Source: a virus
DNA length: 32,093 nt
Reading direction: 5' to 3' (one strand)
IMG/VR virus record: IMGVR_UViG_3300042894_001988
Coordinates: 1-32,093 of that record
Position numbers and translations under genes: made by a program. This document shows positions 1-6,754 of this stretch, one piece after another. The notes beneath the pieces are model-generated. The model was not told the origin of the DNA and ran no database searches. It was given only the letters and a program-made list of their open reading frames with translations. Each line of letters begins with the position of its first letter. The first letter of the stretch is position 1.

Positions 1-275
1 TCTCTTCACTCTTTGTTATATCTAATTTCTTTAACTTCTCTATTATATCTGATGTTACTAATCCTTTCTCATAAATTAATTCTTCTAAATATAAATCATT
101 ACCATTCTTATATACCGCTACTAATGCAGTTGGGTCACTACTAAATCCAAAATCTATTCCAAACCCTACAAACTCTGCCTCATATGAATCTACAATATCA
201 AATTGGAATATTGCTTTATCATTCAGAGCAAATTCACCTTTACCATATATCTGCCACTTCTTTGGTGATGTATGT
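1..275. repeat. Terminal overlap, left copy
   Basis: Bases 1-275 match 31819-32093 as a direct repeat with mismatches at 128, 187, 194, 226 and 263. It lies wholly inside terL, so it most simply reflects a circular or circularly permuted molecule assembled past its own start from a mixed population. Confidence 0.95.
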
Positions 276-832
276 TCTAAATCTTCAATTGCTTTAATAA
301 TTTCTTTTTCTAAGTAAGGGTTATCTCTGTATGTGGTAATGAATCTTTCACAATCCTGCATTTGTCTAATCCAATGGTAAGGAGATATGGTAGGGTTATA
401 TGCGAGTATGATACGATTAGTAGTTCTGATAGATAACTGAAAATAACTTTCTTCATCCACTTCACTTGCTTCATCAATAAAAAGTATATCAGATTTAATA
501 CCGCGTAACTTATCAGCATCATCAGTAGAGAGGAATTGAATAGAACTATCGTACAACTTATAGACCCTGTCAGTAATGTTAAAGTTTTCATCTTGCCAAA
601 TATCTATTGATTTTAAAATATCTGTGAAATCTTTTATCACAGTTCTTTTAAGTGAAGGAATTGTTTTTCTTACTATTGTTATTGTTTGTGGAGATTGTAA
701 GGCCTGAACTATTATCCATTGTAGTATTGCGTATGTTTTACCACTTCTAGTTCCACCTATGTGCTGAGTGATTCTACTTCTTGCATCTAATAAGTGCTCG
801 AATGTTATTGTAGTGTTAATCTCTAAATTCAT
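1..832 (-). CDS. terL: Terminase large subunit, N-terminal part (continues across the circular junction)
   Basis: ATPase-nuclease motor that packages DNA into proheads. Translating from the ATG at 832 gives a Walker A motif GGTRSGKT near residues 26-33, a Walker B-like DILFIDEASE near residues 113-122, and the start of the nuclease domain (GIDFGFSSDPTALV). The frame is open to the window edge and continues in the right-end copy (31484-32093). The joined protein is 388 residues, somewhat short for the PBSX-like/Terminase_3 group but with all expected motifs. Its start overlaps the small-terminase gene by 17 bases, which implies coupled translation. The identification rests on motifs and is firm; which packaging mode it uses cannot be read from the sequence. 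Confidence 0.95.
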   Translation of the reverse strand, partial: MNLEINTTITFEHLLDARSRITQHIGGTRSGKTYAILQWIIVQALQSPQTITIVRKTIPSLKRTVIKDFTDILKSIDIWQDENFNITDRVYKLYDSSIQFLSTDDADKLRGIKSDILFIDEASEVDEESYFQLSIRTTNRIILAYNPTISPYHWIRQMQDCERFITTYRDNPYLEKEIIKAIEDLEHTSPKKWQIYGKGEFALNDKAIFQFDIVDSYEAEFVGFGIDFGFSSDPTALVAVYKNGNDLYLEELIYEKGLVTSDIIEKLKKLDITKSEE

Positions 833-1124
833 CTTTACTACCTGTTCTGTTTACGTTCACACTTATCTGCTGTATTCTTTGATTAATCTCAGCTTTCATT
901 TCTGTTCTACTTAACTTAGGCATTACATACTCCATCAATTGTAAAGCGAGTTGTATTGCTTTCTCAGGATTATCTTTTCTTATCTTTTCTAAATCTTCTG
1001 AAATAGTATCTAAAGTTTTATTTGCTGCTCTTGCTAAAGTAAGTTTCATTTGTTCGGTAGACCTATTAACTGCTCCTACCGGTCTTCCCTTACTCAATGT
1101 ATGTCCTTTCTCAAACTTTGCCAT
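816..1124 (-). CDS. terS: Terminase small subunit (putative)
   Basis: A 102-residue basic protein directly upstream of terL and overlapping its start by 17 bases. The N-terminus (KGHTLSKGRPVGAVNRSTEQ, residues 7-26) resembles the start of many small terminase subunits, where KGRPxGAxN precedes a helical DNA-binding region. The rest is helical, with a central stretch rich in Glu, Lys and Leu that could support oligomerisation. The expected role is to recognise phage DNA and hand it to the large subunit. The call depends on position and the N-terminal motif; no fold can be proven from sequence alone. Confidence 0.75.
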   Translation of the reverse strand: MAKFEKGHTLSKGRPVGAVNRSTEQMKLTLARAANKTLDTISEDLEKIRKDNPEKAIQLALQLMEYVMPKLSRTEMKAEINQRIQQISVNVNRTGSKDEFRD

Positions 1125-1181
1125 ATATTTCCATTATTTTATTGGTATATACATATATAACCAACTAAATTAATTTTGTTG

Positions 1182-1346
1182 TTAATGGTTGCCGAACATT
1201 GGTTCATCGTTACTACCACTTTGTTCCGCTTTTAATCTTTGATACATCTCATTGTACTGTCTTTCTAATTCATCTAATTGTTCAATACCTAATGTAGATT
1301 TAATTTGTTCTACAATTTCTTTAATTTGTTCTTCGTTCTTAATCAT
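1182..1346 (-). CDS. Small coiled-coil protein, unknown function
   Basis: A 54-residue reading frame starting MIKNEEQIKEIVEQIK and ending EPMFGNH. The first 40 residues are Glu/Lys/Gln/Leu-rich with heptad spacing, so a single coiled-coil helix is likely, followed by a short polar tail. Its ATG overlaps the stop of the sigma-like gene by 8 bases (ATGATTAA), and it sits between that gene and terS in the same operon. No family is recognised. The overlap and amino-acid composition support a real gene; a role near the packaging machinery is only a guess from position. Confidence 0.65.
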   Translation of the reverse strand: MIKNEEQIKEIVEQIKSTLGIEQLDELERQYNEMYQRLKAEQSGSNDEPMFGNH

Positions 1347-1890
1347 TTTCAAATGGGTTTTGTATATTATTCTTTAAATGTTTCTTTACTTTTTTTACTG
1401 CTAAGAACACAGTTGATTTACTTATCCTTATATCTTTACTTACTTCATCTAATGTTTTATCTGAGAACCAATAGTGTTCATATATCATTGCACTACTCCA
1501 TCCCTTTCTTTTCTTCATACCATTTAGTTCTTCTTTTACTTCATCGTATGCCTTATCTATCCTTTCATCATTCTGATAATCATACTCTATATCTACTTCA
1601 TCATAATCGTCCGACAATCTTTTCTTTTTGTTATCTCTTTTAATACCATTGATAAATCTACTTAGGATAAATTGTCTACAATATTGTAAGTTAAATGAAT
1701 CTAAGTAAAATAATTTTTCGTTACACTTCTCTCCTAAATACAGGTATAATTCAGATACTAACTCTTCTGTTGTTTCTTGATTATGTGATATATTAAATGC
1801 TACCGCTCCCAACCACTTATGATGCTTTCTATATAATGTATCTAATCTTTCATTACATTGTATTTGGATTGATTGTGTAACTTCGTTCAT
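1339..1890 (-). CDS. RNA polymerase sigma-70-like factor (putative)
   Basis: 183 residues. Residues 23-85 (HHKWLGAVAFNIS, then TTEELVSELYLYLGE) resemble sigma region 2, which binds core polymerase and the -10 element. Residues about 138-172 (YEHYWFSDKTLDEVSKDIRI, then SKSTVFLAVKKVKKHLKN) resemble the region 4 helix-turn-helix. An acidic linker at 94-110 separates the two, and there is no region 1 or 3, as in ECF-type factors. It lies in the leftward late unit just upstream of the packaging genes, so a role in late transcription is plausible. It could instead be a generic HTH protein. The start overlaps the upstream stop as TAATG. Confidence 0.65.
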   Translation of the reverse strand: MNEVTQSIQIQCNERLDTLYRKHHKWLGAVAFNISHNQETTEELVSELYLYLGEKCNEKLFYLDSFNLQYCRQFILSRFINGIKRDNKKKRLSDDYDEVDIEYDYQNDERIDKAYDEVKEELNGMKKRKGWSSAMIYEHYWFSDKTLDEVSKDIRISKSTVFLAVKKVKKHLKNNIQNPFEND

Positions 1891-2129
1891 TATACTGATT
1901 CAACTGATTTTAAGTAATCTCTCAATACTGTTACTGCTTTTAACCATAACCCTCCGGCTGATTTACAACTACACGGTTGGTTCTCCGGTGAATTAGTTAA
2001 TTTTTTATATGTACCCCACACATAACCTAATAACATTTCAGGTAGATAATCTTTAATTGAATCTATCTTAGATTTAAGTTCCAAGTATTCACTCTCTGTT
2101 AATGGATGGTATTTATTTTCTATACTCAT
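1890..2129 (-). CDS. Conserved-looking small phage protein, unknown function
   Basis: 79 residues with a Cys motif (PCSCKSAGGLW) in the middle and a C-terminal helix (LKAVTVLRDYLKSVESV). The C-x-C plus Trp cluster is too small to claim a zinc site. It overlaps the sigma-like gene as TAATG and follows the 82-residue gene after one base, so it belongs to the same operon. No function is recognised. Confidence 0.7.
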   Translation of the reverse strand: MSIENKYHPLTESEYLELKSKIDSIKDYLPEMLLGYVWGTYKKLTNSPENQPCSCKSAGGLWLKAVTVLRDYLKSVESV

Positions 2130-2130
2130 A

Positions 2131-2379
2131 TTATTCTCCTTTAAAAATTCTATCTTCTATATTAGGCTGTTGTAATGGAAAAGGATTTTCTAAATTAAGA
2201 AATCCAGAAAGATGTTGGATTAATGGATGATTACCTGGAAATGAAATACCCATTGCTGAAAGTATTACTACCAAATCATTTACATTTGTTAACTTTGTGA
2301 AATCTACCATGTATCCCATATTAGGATCAAATTCGTGTTTTGGTTTTTCTCCACTTAATGTACTTTTTACTTCTATCAT
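2131..2379 (-). CDS. Hypothetical protein
   Basis: An 82-residue protein with no recognised family. The N-terminus is polar and the centre has a hydrophobic stretch (NDLVVILSAMGISFPG, about residues 34-49) too short and interrupted for a clear membrane helix. The C-terminus is Pro/Gln-rich. It lies 11 bases after the methyltransferase gene and one base before the next gene, within a tight leftward operon that leads to the terminase genes. Confidence 0.65.
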   Translation of the reverse strand: MIEVKSTLSGEKPKHEFDPNMGYMVDFTKLTNVNDLVVILSAMGISFPGNHPLIQHLSGFLNLENPFPLQQPNIEDRIFKGE

Positions 2380-2390
2380 ATTATTTATTT

Positions 2391-2933
2391 TTATTTTCTT
2401 TTTAATATTGTTAATCCGTTATTGTTTGTATATCTTTCTTTTATTTCCCATACACCTTCTTCTAATAATTCTTCAATTGCCGGCCCGATTCCTTTCTCAT
2501 ATTCACCATTATAACTTTCACCAATGTATTCAAATGATGTAGTATCGTGAAAGATTAAATACTTTCTTGCTTTGTGGGAATGTAATTCTAATTCTTTCTT
2601 TAACTGATTGTAATTGTGTAGTGTATCAATGAATAGTAAATCTGTTTCTGCTATTGTTAAATCCGTAGTATTCCCTATTCTAAAATCAAAATCTATTCCT
2701 TCTAAATTTGCCCATCGTATTACTCCTTCTATACCTTGTGCCCAATTGATATCATAAGAAATCATTCTCTTTGGTTCACCCATTAGTAGTGCGAATGTAG
2801 ATACAATACCTCTTACACCCATTTCAGTTATGTGTTCACACTCACTTGCGTATTTCATTAGTGTTGGTAAGTGTTGATGTATATCTGATGGTGTTTCACA
2901 TAATCTATGATACATTAATGTTATGTTACTCAT
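2391..2933 (-). CDS. Class I SAM-dependent methyltransferase-like protein
   Basis: 180 residues. Residues 34-50 (HITEMGVRGIVSTFALL) fit motif I of Rossmann methyltransferases, with E37-x-G39-x-x-G42 as the nucleotide loop. D61 (MISYDI) fits the acidic residue that binds the ribose. D103 in LLFIDTLHNY and HDT at 129-131 are typical of the Methyltransf_24/cephalosporin-hydroxylase-like group, often linked to sugar or small-molecule methylation. The substrate is unknown; modification of phage DNA is not indicated because no DNA-methylase catalytic motif is present. It sits three bases downstream of a Zn-finger gene in the late operon. Confidence 0.75.
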   Translation of the reverse strand: MSNITLMYHRLCETPSDIHQHLPTLMKYASECEHITEMGVRGIVSTFALLMGEPKRMISYDINWAQGIEGVIRWANLEGIDFDFRIGNTTDLTIAETDLLFIDTLHNYNQLKKELELHSHKARKYLIFHDTTSFEYIGESYNGEYEKGIGPAIEELLEEGVWEIKERYTNNNGLTILKRK

Positions 2934-2936
2934 TAT

Positions 2937-3305
2937 TTATTTTTTATTTTCTTCTGATTTTAAATTTATATATTCCATTAATTTTCTATCATTTAATATC
3001 CTATCCATTTGTTTACTGATGAATTCTCTTACATCTTCTCTATTTGTTAACCCTTTTATTTCTTTATTTATGGATGCCCAAAATTCTTTTCTATTCTCTA
3101 TTTTATAATCTCTATATAATGCTATTCGGTTTATTGCTGCCCCCACTACTGCTCTCCTTTCTCTTTGTTCTTTAGAATGTTTTTGTGCTTCAATTATATA
3201 ACACCCCTTACATAGCGCTCTCTTTGGTTGTTTAGGATGTTGTTCATCAAATATTACACCACATGTTCCACATTGTGTTGATAGTTGTCTTAAACTTCTT
3301 GCCAT
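2937..3305 (-). CDS. Zinc-ribbon-like protein, unknown function
   Basis: 122 residues. Cys12/Cys15 (CGTC) and Cys32/Cys35 (CKGC) form a four-Cys arrangement typical of a zinc ribbon, followed by a highly charged helical C-terminus. The ribbon could bind nucleic acid or a protein partner. It overlaps the next gene upstream by one base (3305) and precedes the methyltransferase. A link to HNH proteins was considered, but no HNH catalytic histidines are seen. Confidence 0.7.
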   Translation of the reverse strand: MARSLRQLSTQCGTCGVIFDEQHPKQPKRALCKGCYIIEAQKHSKEQRERRAVVGAAINRIALYRDYKIENRKEFWASINKEIKGLTNREDVREFISKQMDRILNDRKLMEYINLKSEENKK

Positions 3306-3487
3306 TAAAATAATTTTATTCTATTATCACACTTAAACAATTTATCTAAGTATTCTCTCCTTCTATCACAACCACAATCAGTATAGCCCATTTTACTTGC
3401 TATCCATCCTGCTATTTGTTTTCCGTGTCCTAATGTCACTACGGAGATTAATCCTTCTAACCACGTTCCAAAACGAAATATACACAT
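3305..3487 (-). CDS. Small amphipathic Cys-motif protein
   Basis: 60 residues. The first half (WLEGLISVVTLGHGKQIAGW) is amphipathic to hydrophobic; the second half carries GYTDCGCDRRREYLDKLF, a CGC-x-RR pattern I associate with short proteins in Bacteroidota phages, from memory. No function is known to me. Being short with one hydrophobic segment it could associate with membrane, so a lysis role is conceivable but unsupported. It overlaps both neighbours by one base (3305 and 3487), so it is translationally coupled. Confidence 0.65.
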   Translation of the reverse strand: MCIFRFGTWLEGLISVVTLGHGKQIAGWIASKMGYTDCGCDRRREYLDKLFKCDNRIKLF

Positions 3488-3939
3488 TAGTTATTTACAT
3501 TTAAACATTTACCATTTAGTTTCAAAGCAATAATCATTTTACTTTCTATCTCTCTTAAATCTTTCTTACTGATATCACCCATATCTTTTACTATTTCAAA
3601 GGTATGTGCATCTATACCCCATATATCAAATGATTTATGTAATGAAGGGAACGTTGAATATCCTTTTAATTTTTGATTGAAATATACTCCTCTATGGTTC
3701 ATAAATCTATATGTAGGTTTACTTTTAGTACAACCAATATAAGTTTCACCTAATGGATTAATGATACGATATATAATACCATTCTTATTTGCTTTTAATA
3801 ATTCATTTGTAAGAGGACGAGTTCTGATAGATTGACACACTTTACAATGTGGTTGTAATCCATCTTTACTTCTTTTATACTTTGAGAATTGTGTTGTAGG
3901 TTTAGAGTGATTACAACTACCACATAGTTTTGTTGCCAT
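3487..3939 (-). CDS. GIY-YIG endonuclease with N-terminal zinc finger
   Basis: 150 residues. Residues 6-35 hold CGSC and CKVC pairs forming a zinc finger of the kind seen at the N-terminus of phage homing nucleases. The nuclease core follows: GIIY at 54-57, YIG at 67-69, an Arg in the helix YRFMNH (R78) and a candidate metal-binding Glu in REIESKMI (E132). All elements of a GIY-YIG active site are present. It is the first gene after the promoter at 3962-3993. It may be a free-standing homing endonuclease; no intron is evident around it. Confidence 0.85.
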   Translation of the reverse strand: MATKLCGSCNHSKPTTQFSKYKRSKDGLQPHCKVCQSIRTRPLTNELLKANKNGIIYRIINPLGETYIGCTKSKPTYRFMNHRGVYFNQKLKGYSTFPSLHKSFDIWGIDAHTFEIVKDMGDISKKDLREIESKMIIALKLNGKCLNVNN

Positions 3940-3961
3940 TATATTAATTTTTAGTTATACT

Positions 3962-3993
3962 TAAAGATACTACATATAAGTATCAATTCCAAA
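3962..3993 (-). promoter_or_regulatory. Bacteroidota-type promoter for the late leftward operon
   Basis: On the minus strand TTTG (3993-3990), a 20-base spacer and TATCTTTA (3969-3962) match the Bacteroidota housekeeping promoter TTTG-N19-20-TANNTTTG except for the last base. It lies 22 bases upstream of the GIY-YIG ATG, just after a terminator, and heads the operon running through terS and terL. Confidence 0.8.
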
Positions 3994-4020
3994 TATTTTA
4001 AGTAAAAAGTTTTAGACAAT

Positions 4021-4050
4021 AAAAAACCCCCATCGGAGAAGATGAGGGTT
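4021..4050 (-). terminator. Rho-independent terminator
   Basis: Read leftward, AACCCTCATC pairs with GATGGGGGTT (one A-C mismatch) around a TTCTCC loop and is followed by six T. A second hairpin (GTAGAG/CTCTAC) lies just upstream at about 4053-4075. It ends transcripts from 4700-4164 and the short unit starting near 4126. Confidence 0.85.
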
Positions 4051-4126
4051 GGTAGAGTATTATTTGTACCTCTACATAATTTATAAGGATATTCAGCCTA
4101 AATGGCACTAAAGAACTGAACATTGA
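4021..4126 (-). ncRNA. Candidate small RNA of about 105 nt
   Basis: A perfect consensus promoter at 4132-4163 points leftward into this stretch, which ends at the terminator 4021-4050, so a discrete transcript of about 105 nt is predicted. It can fold into three stems: TTCA/TGAA enclosing GCC/GGC around ATTTA (about 4089-4119), GTAGAG/CTCTAC (about 4053-4075), and the terminator hairpin. A 41-codon frame begins at 4123 but runs through the terminator stem to 3998, so a coding role is unlikely. It resembles no known RNA family that I recognise; existence is inferred from signals only. Confidence 0.5.
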
Positions 4127-4131
4127 TATAA

Positions 4132-4163
4132 CAAAGATAATTTATTTTTTATTAATATCCAAA
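4132..4163 (-). promoter_or_regulatory. Perfect-consensus Bacteroidota promoter
   Basis: On the minus strand TTTG (4163-4160), exactly 20 bases, then TATCTTTG (4139-4132). This is the only site in the window matching every consensus base. It begins immediately after the stop codon of the GIY-YIG gene ending at 4164 and drives the short unit that stops at 4021. Confidence 0.75.
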
Positions 4164-4700
4164 TTATTTGTAGTAAAATATATAATCTTTTGTATAATTT
4201 CTTAATCCTTTTAAGACTCTATGTATTGATTTATATCTAATACCCAATTCAACTGAACATTCTCTTACTGATAAATGTTCTTTTACTTTACCATCTATTA
4301 AACTTTTAGAATAAAAAGGTTTAGATAATTTTAATTTAGTTGCTCTTATTGAACTATCTCTTATTTTATCTAATACTCTATAATCTTGTGTACCATCCCA
4401 TTCATATCCATATTGTAAATTTAATTCTTTTTCTCTTTCACTTGCAATATTAATATCAGTATGAACTTCTAAGATTTCGTATTCATTAAATTTTTGTTCC
4501 TTAATTCTATTTTCAATTCTTTTGGAACATCCTATTTTAATTCCTGGTATGTGATAAATTGTATATGCCATTTTACTATTGTTTGCTGCTGTCTGCTTTC
4601 GTCTTTCATTTGGGTTGAGTTTTCTTGAATGCCCCCAGCCCCCATAACATTTTTTTATATTATGAAAACCGGAGTATAAACTCAACACTAAATGTTTCAT
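4164..4700 (-). CDS. GIY-YIG-like homing nuclease with C-terminal NUMOD1-like domain
   Basis: 178 residues. The nuclease-like core starts at YTIYHI (46-51), followed by KIGCSKRIENRIKEQ (55-69), where IG-C and Arg61/Arg65 match the YIG and catalytic-Arg region, and a Glu-rich helix EREKELNLQYGY (88-99). Residues 143-168 (LSVRECSVELGI, KSIHRVLKG) fit a NUMOD1-type DNA-binding helix-turn-helix. The first 43 residues are unlike the family, and Met44 (4571) is an alternative start. The ATG at 4700 is kept because a promoter at 4753-4784 lies at a suitable distance. It has its own promoter and terminator, which suggests a mobile cassette. Confidence 0.75.
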   Translation of the reverse strand: MKHLVLSLYSGFHNIKKCYGGWGHSRKLNPNERRKQTAANNSKMAYTIYHIPGIKIGCSKRIENRIKEQKFNEYEILEVHTDINIASEREKELNLQYGYEWDGTQDYRVLDKIRDSSIRATKLKLSKPFYSKSLIDGKVKEHLSVRECSVELGIRYKSIHRVLKGLRNYTKDYIFYYK

Positions 4701-4752
4701 TCGGTGTATCGTTCCCTTTGAAGAGACCCCCAGTAGTTTACTACCATATAAA

Positions 4753-4784
4753 TAAATATAAAGAAAATTAATTTAAGAAACAAA
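4753..4784 (-). promoter_or_regulatory. Bacteroidota-type promoter for the GIY-YIG gene at 4164-4700
   Basis: On the minus strand TTTG (4784-4781), a 20-base spacer and TATATTTA (4760-4753). The TTTG box is the end of the T tract of the adjacent terminator, so the two signals share bases. The leader to the ATG at 4700 is about 45 nt. Confidence 0.7.
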
Positions 4785-4814
4785 AAAAAGCAGTAATATT
4801 TCTACTACTGCTTT
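4782..4814 (-). terminator. Rho-independent terminator of the leftward early operon
   Basis: Read leftward, AAAGCAGTA (4814-4806) pairs perfectly with TACTGCTTT (4795-4787) and runs into eight T. It lies 41 bases after the stop of the 335-residue gene and ends the operon from 7084. Confidence 0.9.
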
Positions 4815-4854
4815 CAAAAGGAACAACATGGCGGAAATCCTTTTAGCTTTAAAA

Positions 4855-5862
4855 CTATTTTATAGTGATTATACCATTTTCATCTTTGGGTAATTCCCAT
4901 ACATTTATATATTCATACCCTTTAGGTCCACTAGTTAACTTTAATAATAAAGGTATCGTTTTTAACAACGGCATCTTCTCACTATGATATATGATAACAT
5001 TCATTACTTTATGAACGAAGTCTACAAACATATCATTGTTATCATTAACAATCTCAACACCATTTAAGGTATTATCTTTGAATATAGTGAAACCATTTTG
5101 AGTTGCACTTCTACTAGTCTTAACATCATCCAACTTAACACCATAGAAACTTTCAAACCAATCTACACCGAACTCAAAACATATGTTACTGATAATTGGT
5201 TTAGCACCTTTCTTAATAAATGTTTCACACTCATCCGTTAGTAAACCATTTGTTTTAACATTTACATTAGGTTCATAATCCGTTTTAGATAAATCAAAGT
5301 TATCCTTACAATCTTGCACAATTACATCCTTACCATCAAAGATAGAATATACACCTACAATGTCACTTTGATTATCACAACACATTTGTAATGATGCAAA
5401 CCTTCTCATCATATCAAACTCAATACTCCAACTCGGTGATTGATTACCTAATGTATCTAATTGATTGAACTCATCTCTACTCATCGCTCTATACACTAAA
5501 ACTAATTGTTCGGTATGTAGGTTAAACTTAGAAACATACTCATACCACATATCAAACTCTTTTACATTTCTACTACCATCGTTTATATAAGGTAACATAG
5601 CTAAACATAATAAAGCTAACTTAGTATTTTCTGCAGCTTTGTTAGTTTTAGTATCTACTCTACTACTGATACCCCAACGAACTAACTCCCAATTCTTTAA
5701 CATAATTTCCCAACTACTACCCTTACCTTTATTCTCATTCATATTACCACATAAAGTTTCCATTAAGTTTGATAACGCCATTTCTTTTTCTGCGTAACTT
5801 AAATGTAATAATGAACTACTACTTTGTTTAGCTATCTTTTTAGCTTTTTGTTTCTTACCCAT
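4855..5862 (-). CDS. Putative ADP-ribosyltransferase (R-S-E type), divergent
   Basis: 335 residues, by far the largest early gene. Three motifs occur in ADP-ribosyltransferase order and spacing: VYRAMS with Arg125 (NAD-binding Arg), SPSWS at 142-146 followed by a helix ending RRFAS (the S-T-S-like strand), and DECETFIKKG with E211-x-E213 (ExE, the catalytic Glu being E213). The N-terminal 20 residues are basic and Ser-rich, and residues 80-92 are hydrophobic. Known phage transferases of this kind modify host polymerase or other host proteins early in infection. Overall similarity outside the motifs is not recognised, so this is an inference from motif order; catalytic activity is unproven. 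Confidence 0.55.
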   Translation of the reverse strand: MGKKQKAKKIAKQSSSSLLHLSYAEKEMALSNLMETLCGNMNENKGKGSSWEIMLKNWELVRWGISSRVDTKTNKAAENTKLALLCLAMLPYINDGSRNVKEFDMWYEYVSKFNLHTEQLVLVYRAMSRDEFNQLDTLGNQSPSWSIEFDMMRRFASLQMCCDNQSDIVGVYSIFDGKDVIVQDCKDNFDLSKTDYEPNVNVKTNGLLTDECETFIKKGAKPIISNICFEFGVDWFESFYGVKLDDVKTSRSATQNGFTIFKDNTLNGVEIVNDNNDMFVDFVHKVMNVIIYHSEKMPLLKTIPLLLKLTSGPKGYEYINVWELPKDENGIITIK

Positions 5863-5880
5863 AATTTTAGATTTTATATT

Positions 5881-6069
5881 TTATTTATATTCTTTCATAA
5901 TTGTATCAAATATTTCGCCGGCTTTTTTATCCTCATAATCAATATCTAAATCGTCACATACAATTTCCCATAAAGAACTATGTAATGCTTTTGTAGAATT
6001 AGTTTGTTCACTTGCAGAATAATAATACTCTTGAATAATACCTGCGATTTGTGTTTCTAAATTTGCCAT
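5881..6069 (-). CDS. Hypothetical acidic protein
   Basis: 62 residues, helical and acidic at the C-terminus (DDLDIDYEDKKAGEIFDTIM). It carries no signal peptide or membrane segment. It lies 18 bases upstream of the ADP-ribosyltransferase-like gene and 6 bases downstream of the 73-residue gene, in the leftward early operon. No family is recognised; small acidic early proteins often bind host factors, but nothing specific is seen here. Confidence 0.65.
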   Translation of the reverse strand: MANLETQIAGIIQEYYYSASEQTNSTKALHSSLWEIVCDDLDIDYEDKKAGEIFDTIMKEYK

Positions 6070-6075
6070 TTTATT

Positions 6076-6297
6076 TTATTTTGTGTTATTTAATTCAATT
6101 TTATGTTCGTAATGTGTAATTCTTAAATCGTCTCTATTTTCACTTTCATTGCAATCCTCGTCTTGTTGGTCTAATAAACTTTCTATATCAATAGATTGTT
6201 CACTTTCATAATCACCATAAACCTCAAACCAATCATTTTTATAATTGGTATCATTCCATTTAATGTCATAGAATGTCACTTTGTAACTTTTACTCAT
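6076..6297 (-). CDS. Hypothetical acidic protein
   Basis: 73 residues; the start (YKVTFYDIKWN) suggests beta strands, followed by a strongly acidic centre (YESEQSIDIESLLDQQDEDC). No known family or catalytic motif is seen. It follows a terminator hairpin at 6324-6347, so its expression is probably lower than that of the genes upstream unless it has its own unseen promoter. Confidence 0.65.
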   Translation of the reverse strand: MSKSYKVTFYDIKWNDTNYKNDWFEVYGDYESEQSIDIESLLDQQDEDCNESENRDDLRITHYEHKIELNNTK

Positions 6298-6323
6298 ATT
6301 ATTTTATTTATTTGTTTAATTAA

Positions 6324-6347
6324 AAAGGGGAAACTTAATTCCCCTTT
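6324..6347 (-). terminator. Internal rho-independent terminator or attenuator
   Basis: AAAGGGGAA and TTCCCCTTT pair perfectly around the loop ACTTAA; on the minus strand the hairpin is followed by two more T (five in all). It sits between the genes at 6356-6703 and 6076-6297 and likely attenuates the leftward early operon. Confidence 0.85.
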
Positions 6348-6355
6348 ATGTTTGT

Positions 6356-6703
6356 TTACTTAATTCCTTTTTCTAAAGGATAGATACCTAATAATTCAGT
6401 AGTAAAATCTAAATTGTATCTAACTAATTTAATGAATTGTTTTTCACTTATATCACAACCATATTTGAAATATTGTGAATTTGCACAATCCATAGTACCA
6501 TATTCCATTTTTACTTTACTTCTTTCACCATCTTCAAAGTATTCTGTAATACACATAAATACTTCATCAAAATTTCTAGATGTTTCGTAGTAATAAGTAA
6601 TTTTACTACCATCAATACTTTTTTCAATAGAAGGTTTAGTTTTTTTGAAATCTTTTGAAATCTTTACTAACGTTTCTTTACTTAAATTATAACTTTGTAC
6701 CAT
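6356..6703 (-). CDS. Hypothetical protein
   Basis: 115 residues with alternating strand-like segments (KITYYYETSR, CITEYFEDGE, KVKMEYGTMD) and no recognised motif; the fold may be a small alpha/beta protein. It is flanked by hairpins on both sides (6324-6347 and 6755-6797), so it is nearly monocistronic. The ATG is preceded by an A-rich leader. Function is unknown. Confidence 0.65.
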   Translation of the reverse strand: MVQSYNLSKETLVKISKDFKKTKPSIEKSIDGSKITYYYETSRNFDEVFMCITEYFEDGERSKVKMEYGTMDCANSQYFKYGCDISEKQFIKLVRYNLDFTTELLGIYPLEKGIK

Positions 6704-6754
6704 TTTGTTTTGTTGGTTACCTATACACCATAAGGTTTTTGTTTATAAAAATTG

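Noticed and set aside
1-275. Physical direct terminal repeats of the virion DNA
   Set aside because: The repeat lies inside terL, which would be broken at both ends, and the copies differ at five sites; circular overlap is the simpler reading.
310-591. A 93-residue minus-strand frame with hydrophobic stretches
   Set aside because: It lies in another frame inside terL, which has clear Walker motifs over the same bases.
1305-2542. Plus-strand hydrophobic frames (1305-1643 and 2297-2542)
   Set aside because: They are antisense to the sigma-like gene and to the methyltransferase and small genes; composition reflects antisense of A-rich coding DNA.
3998-4123. A 41-codon minus-strand frame starting inside the candidate small RNA
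   Set aside because: It runs straight through the terminator stem and T tract and overlaps the next promoter, so it is unlikely to be translated as a whole.
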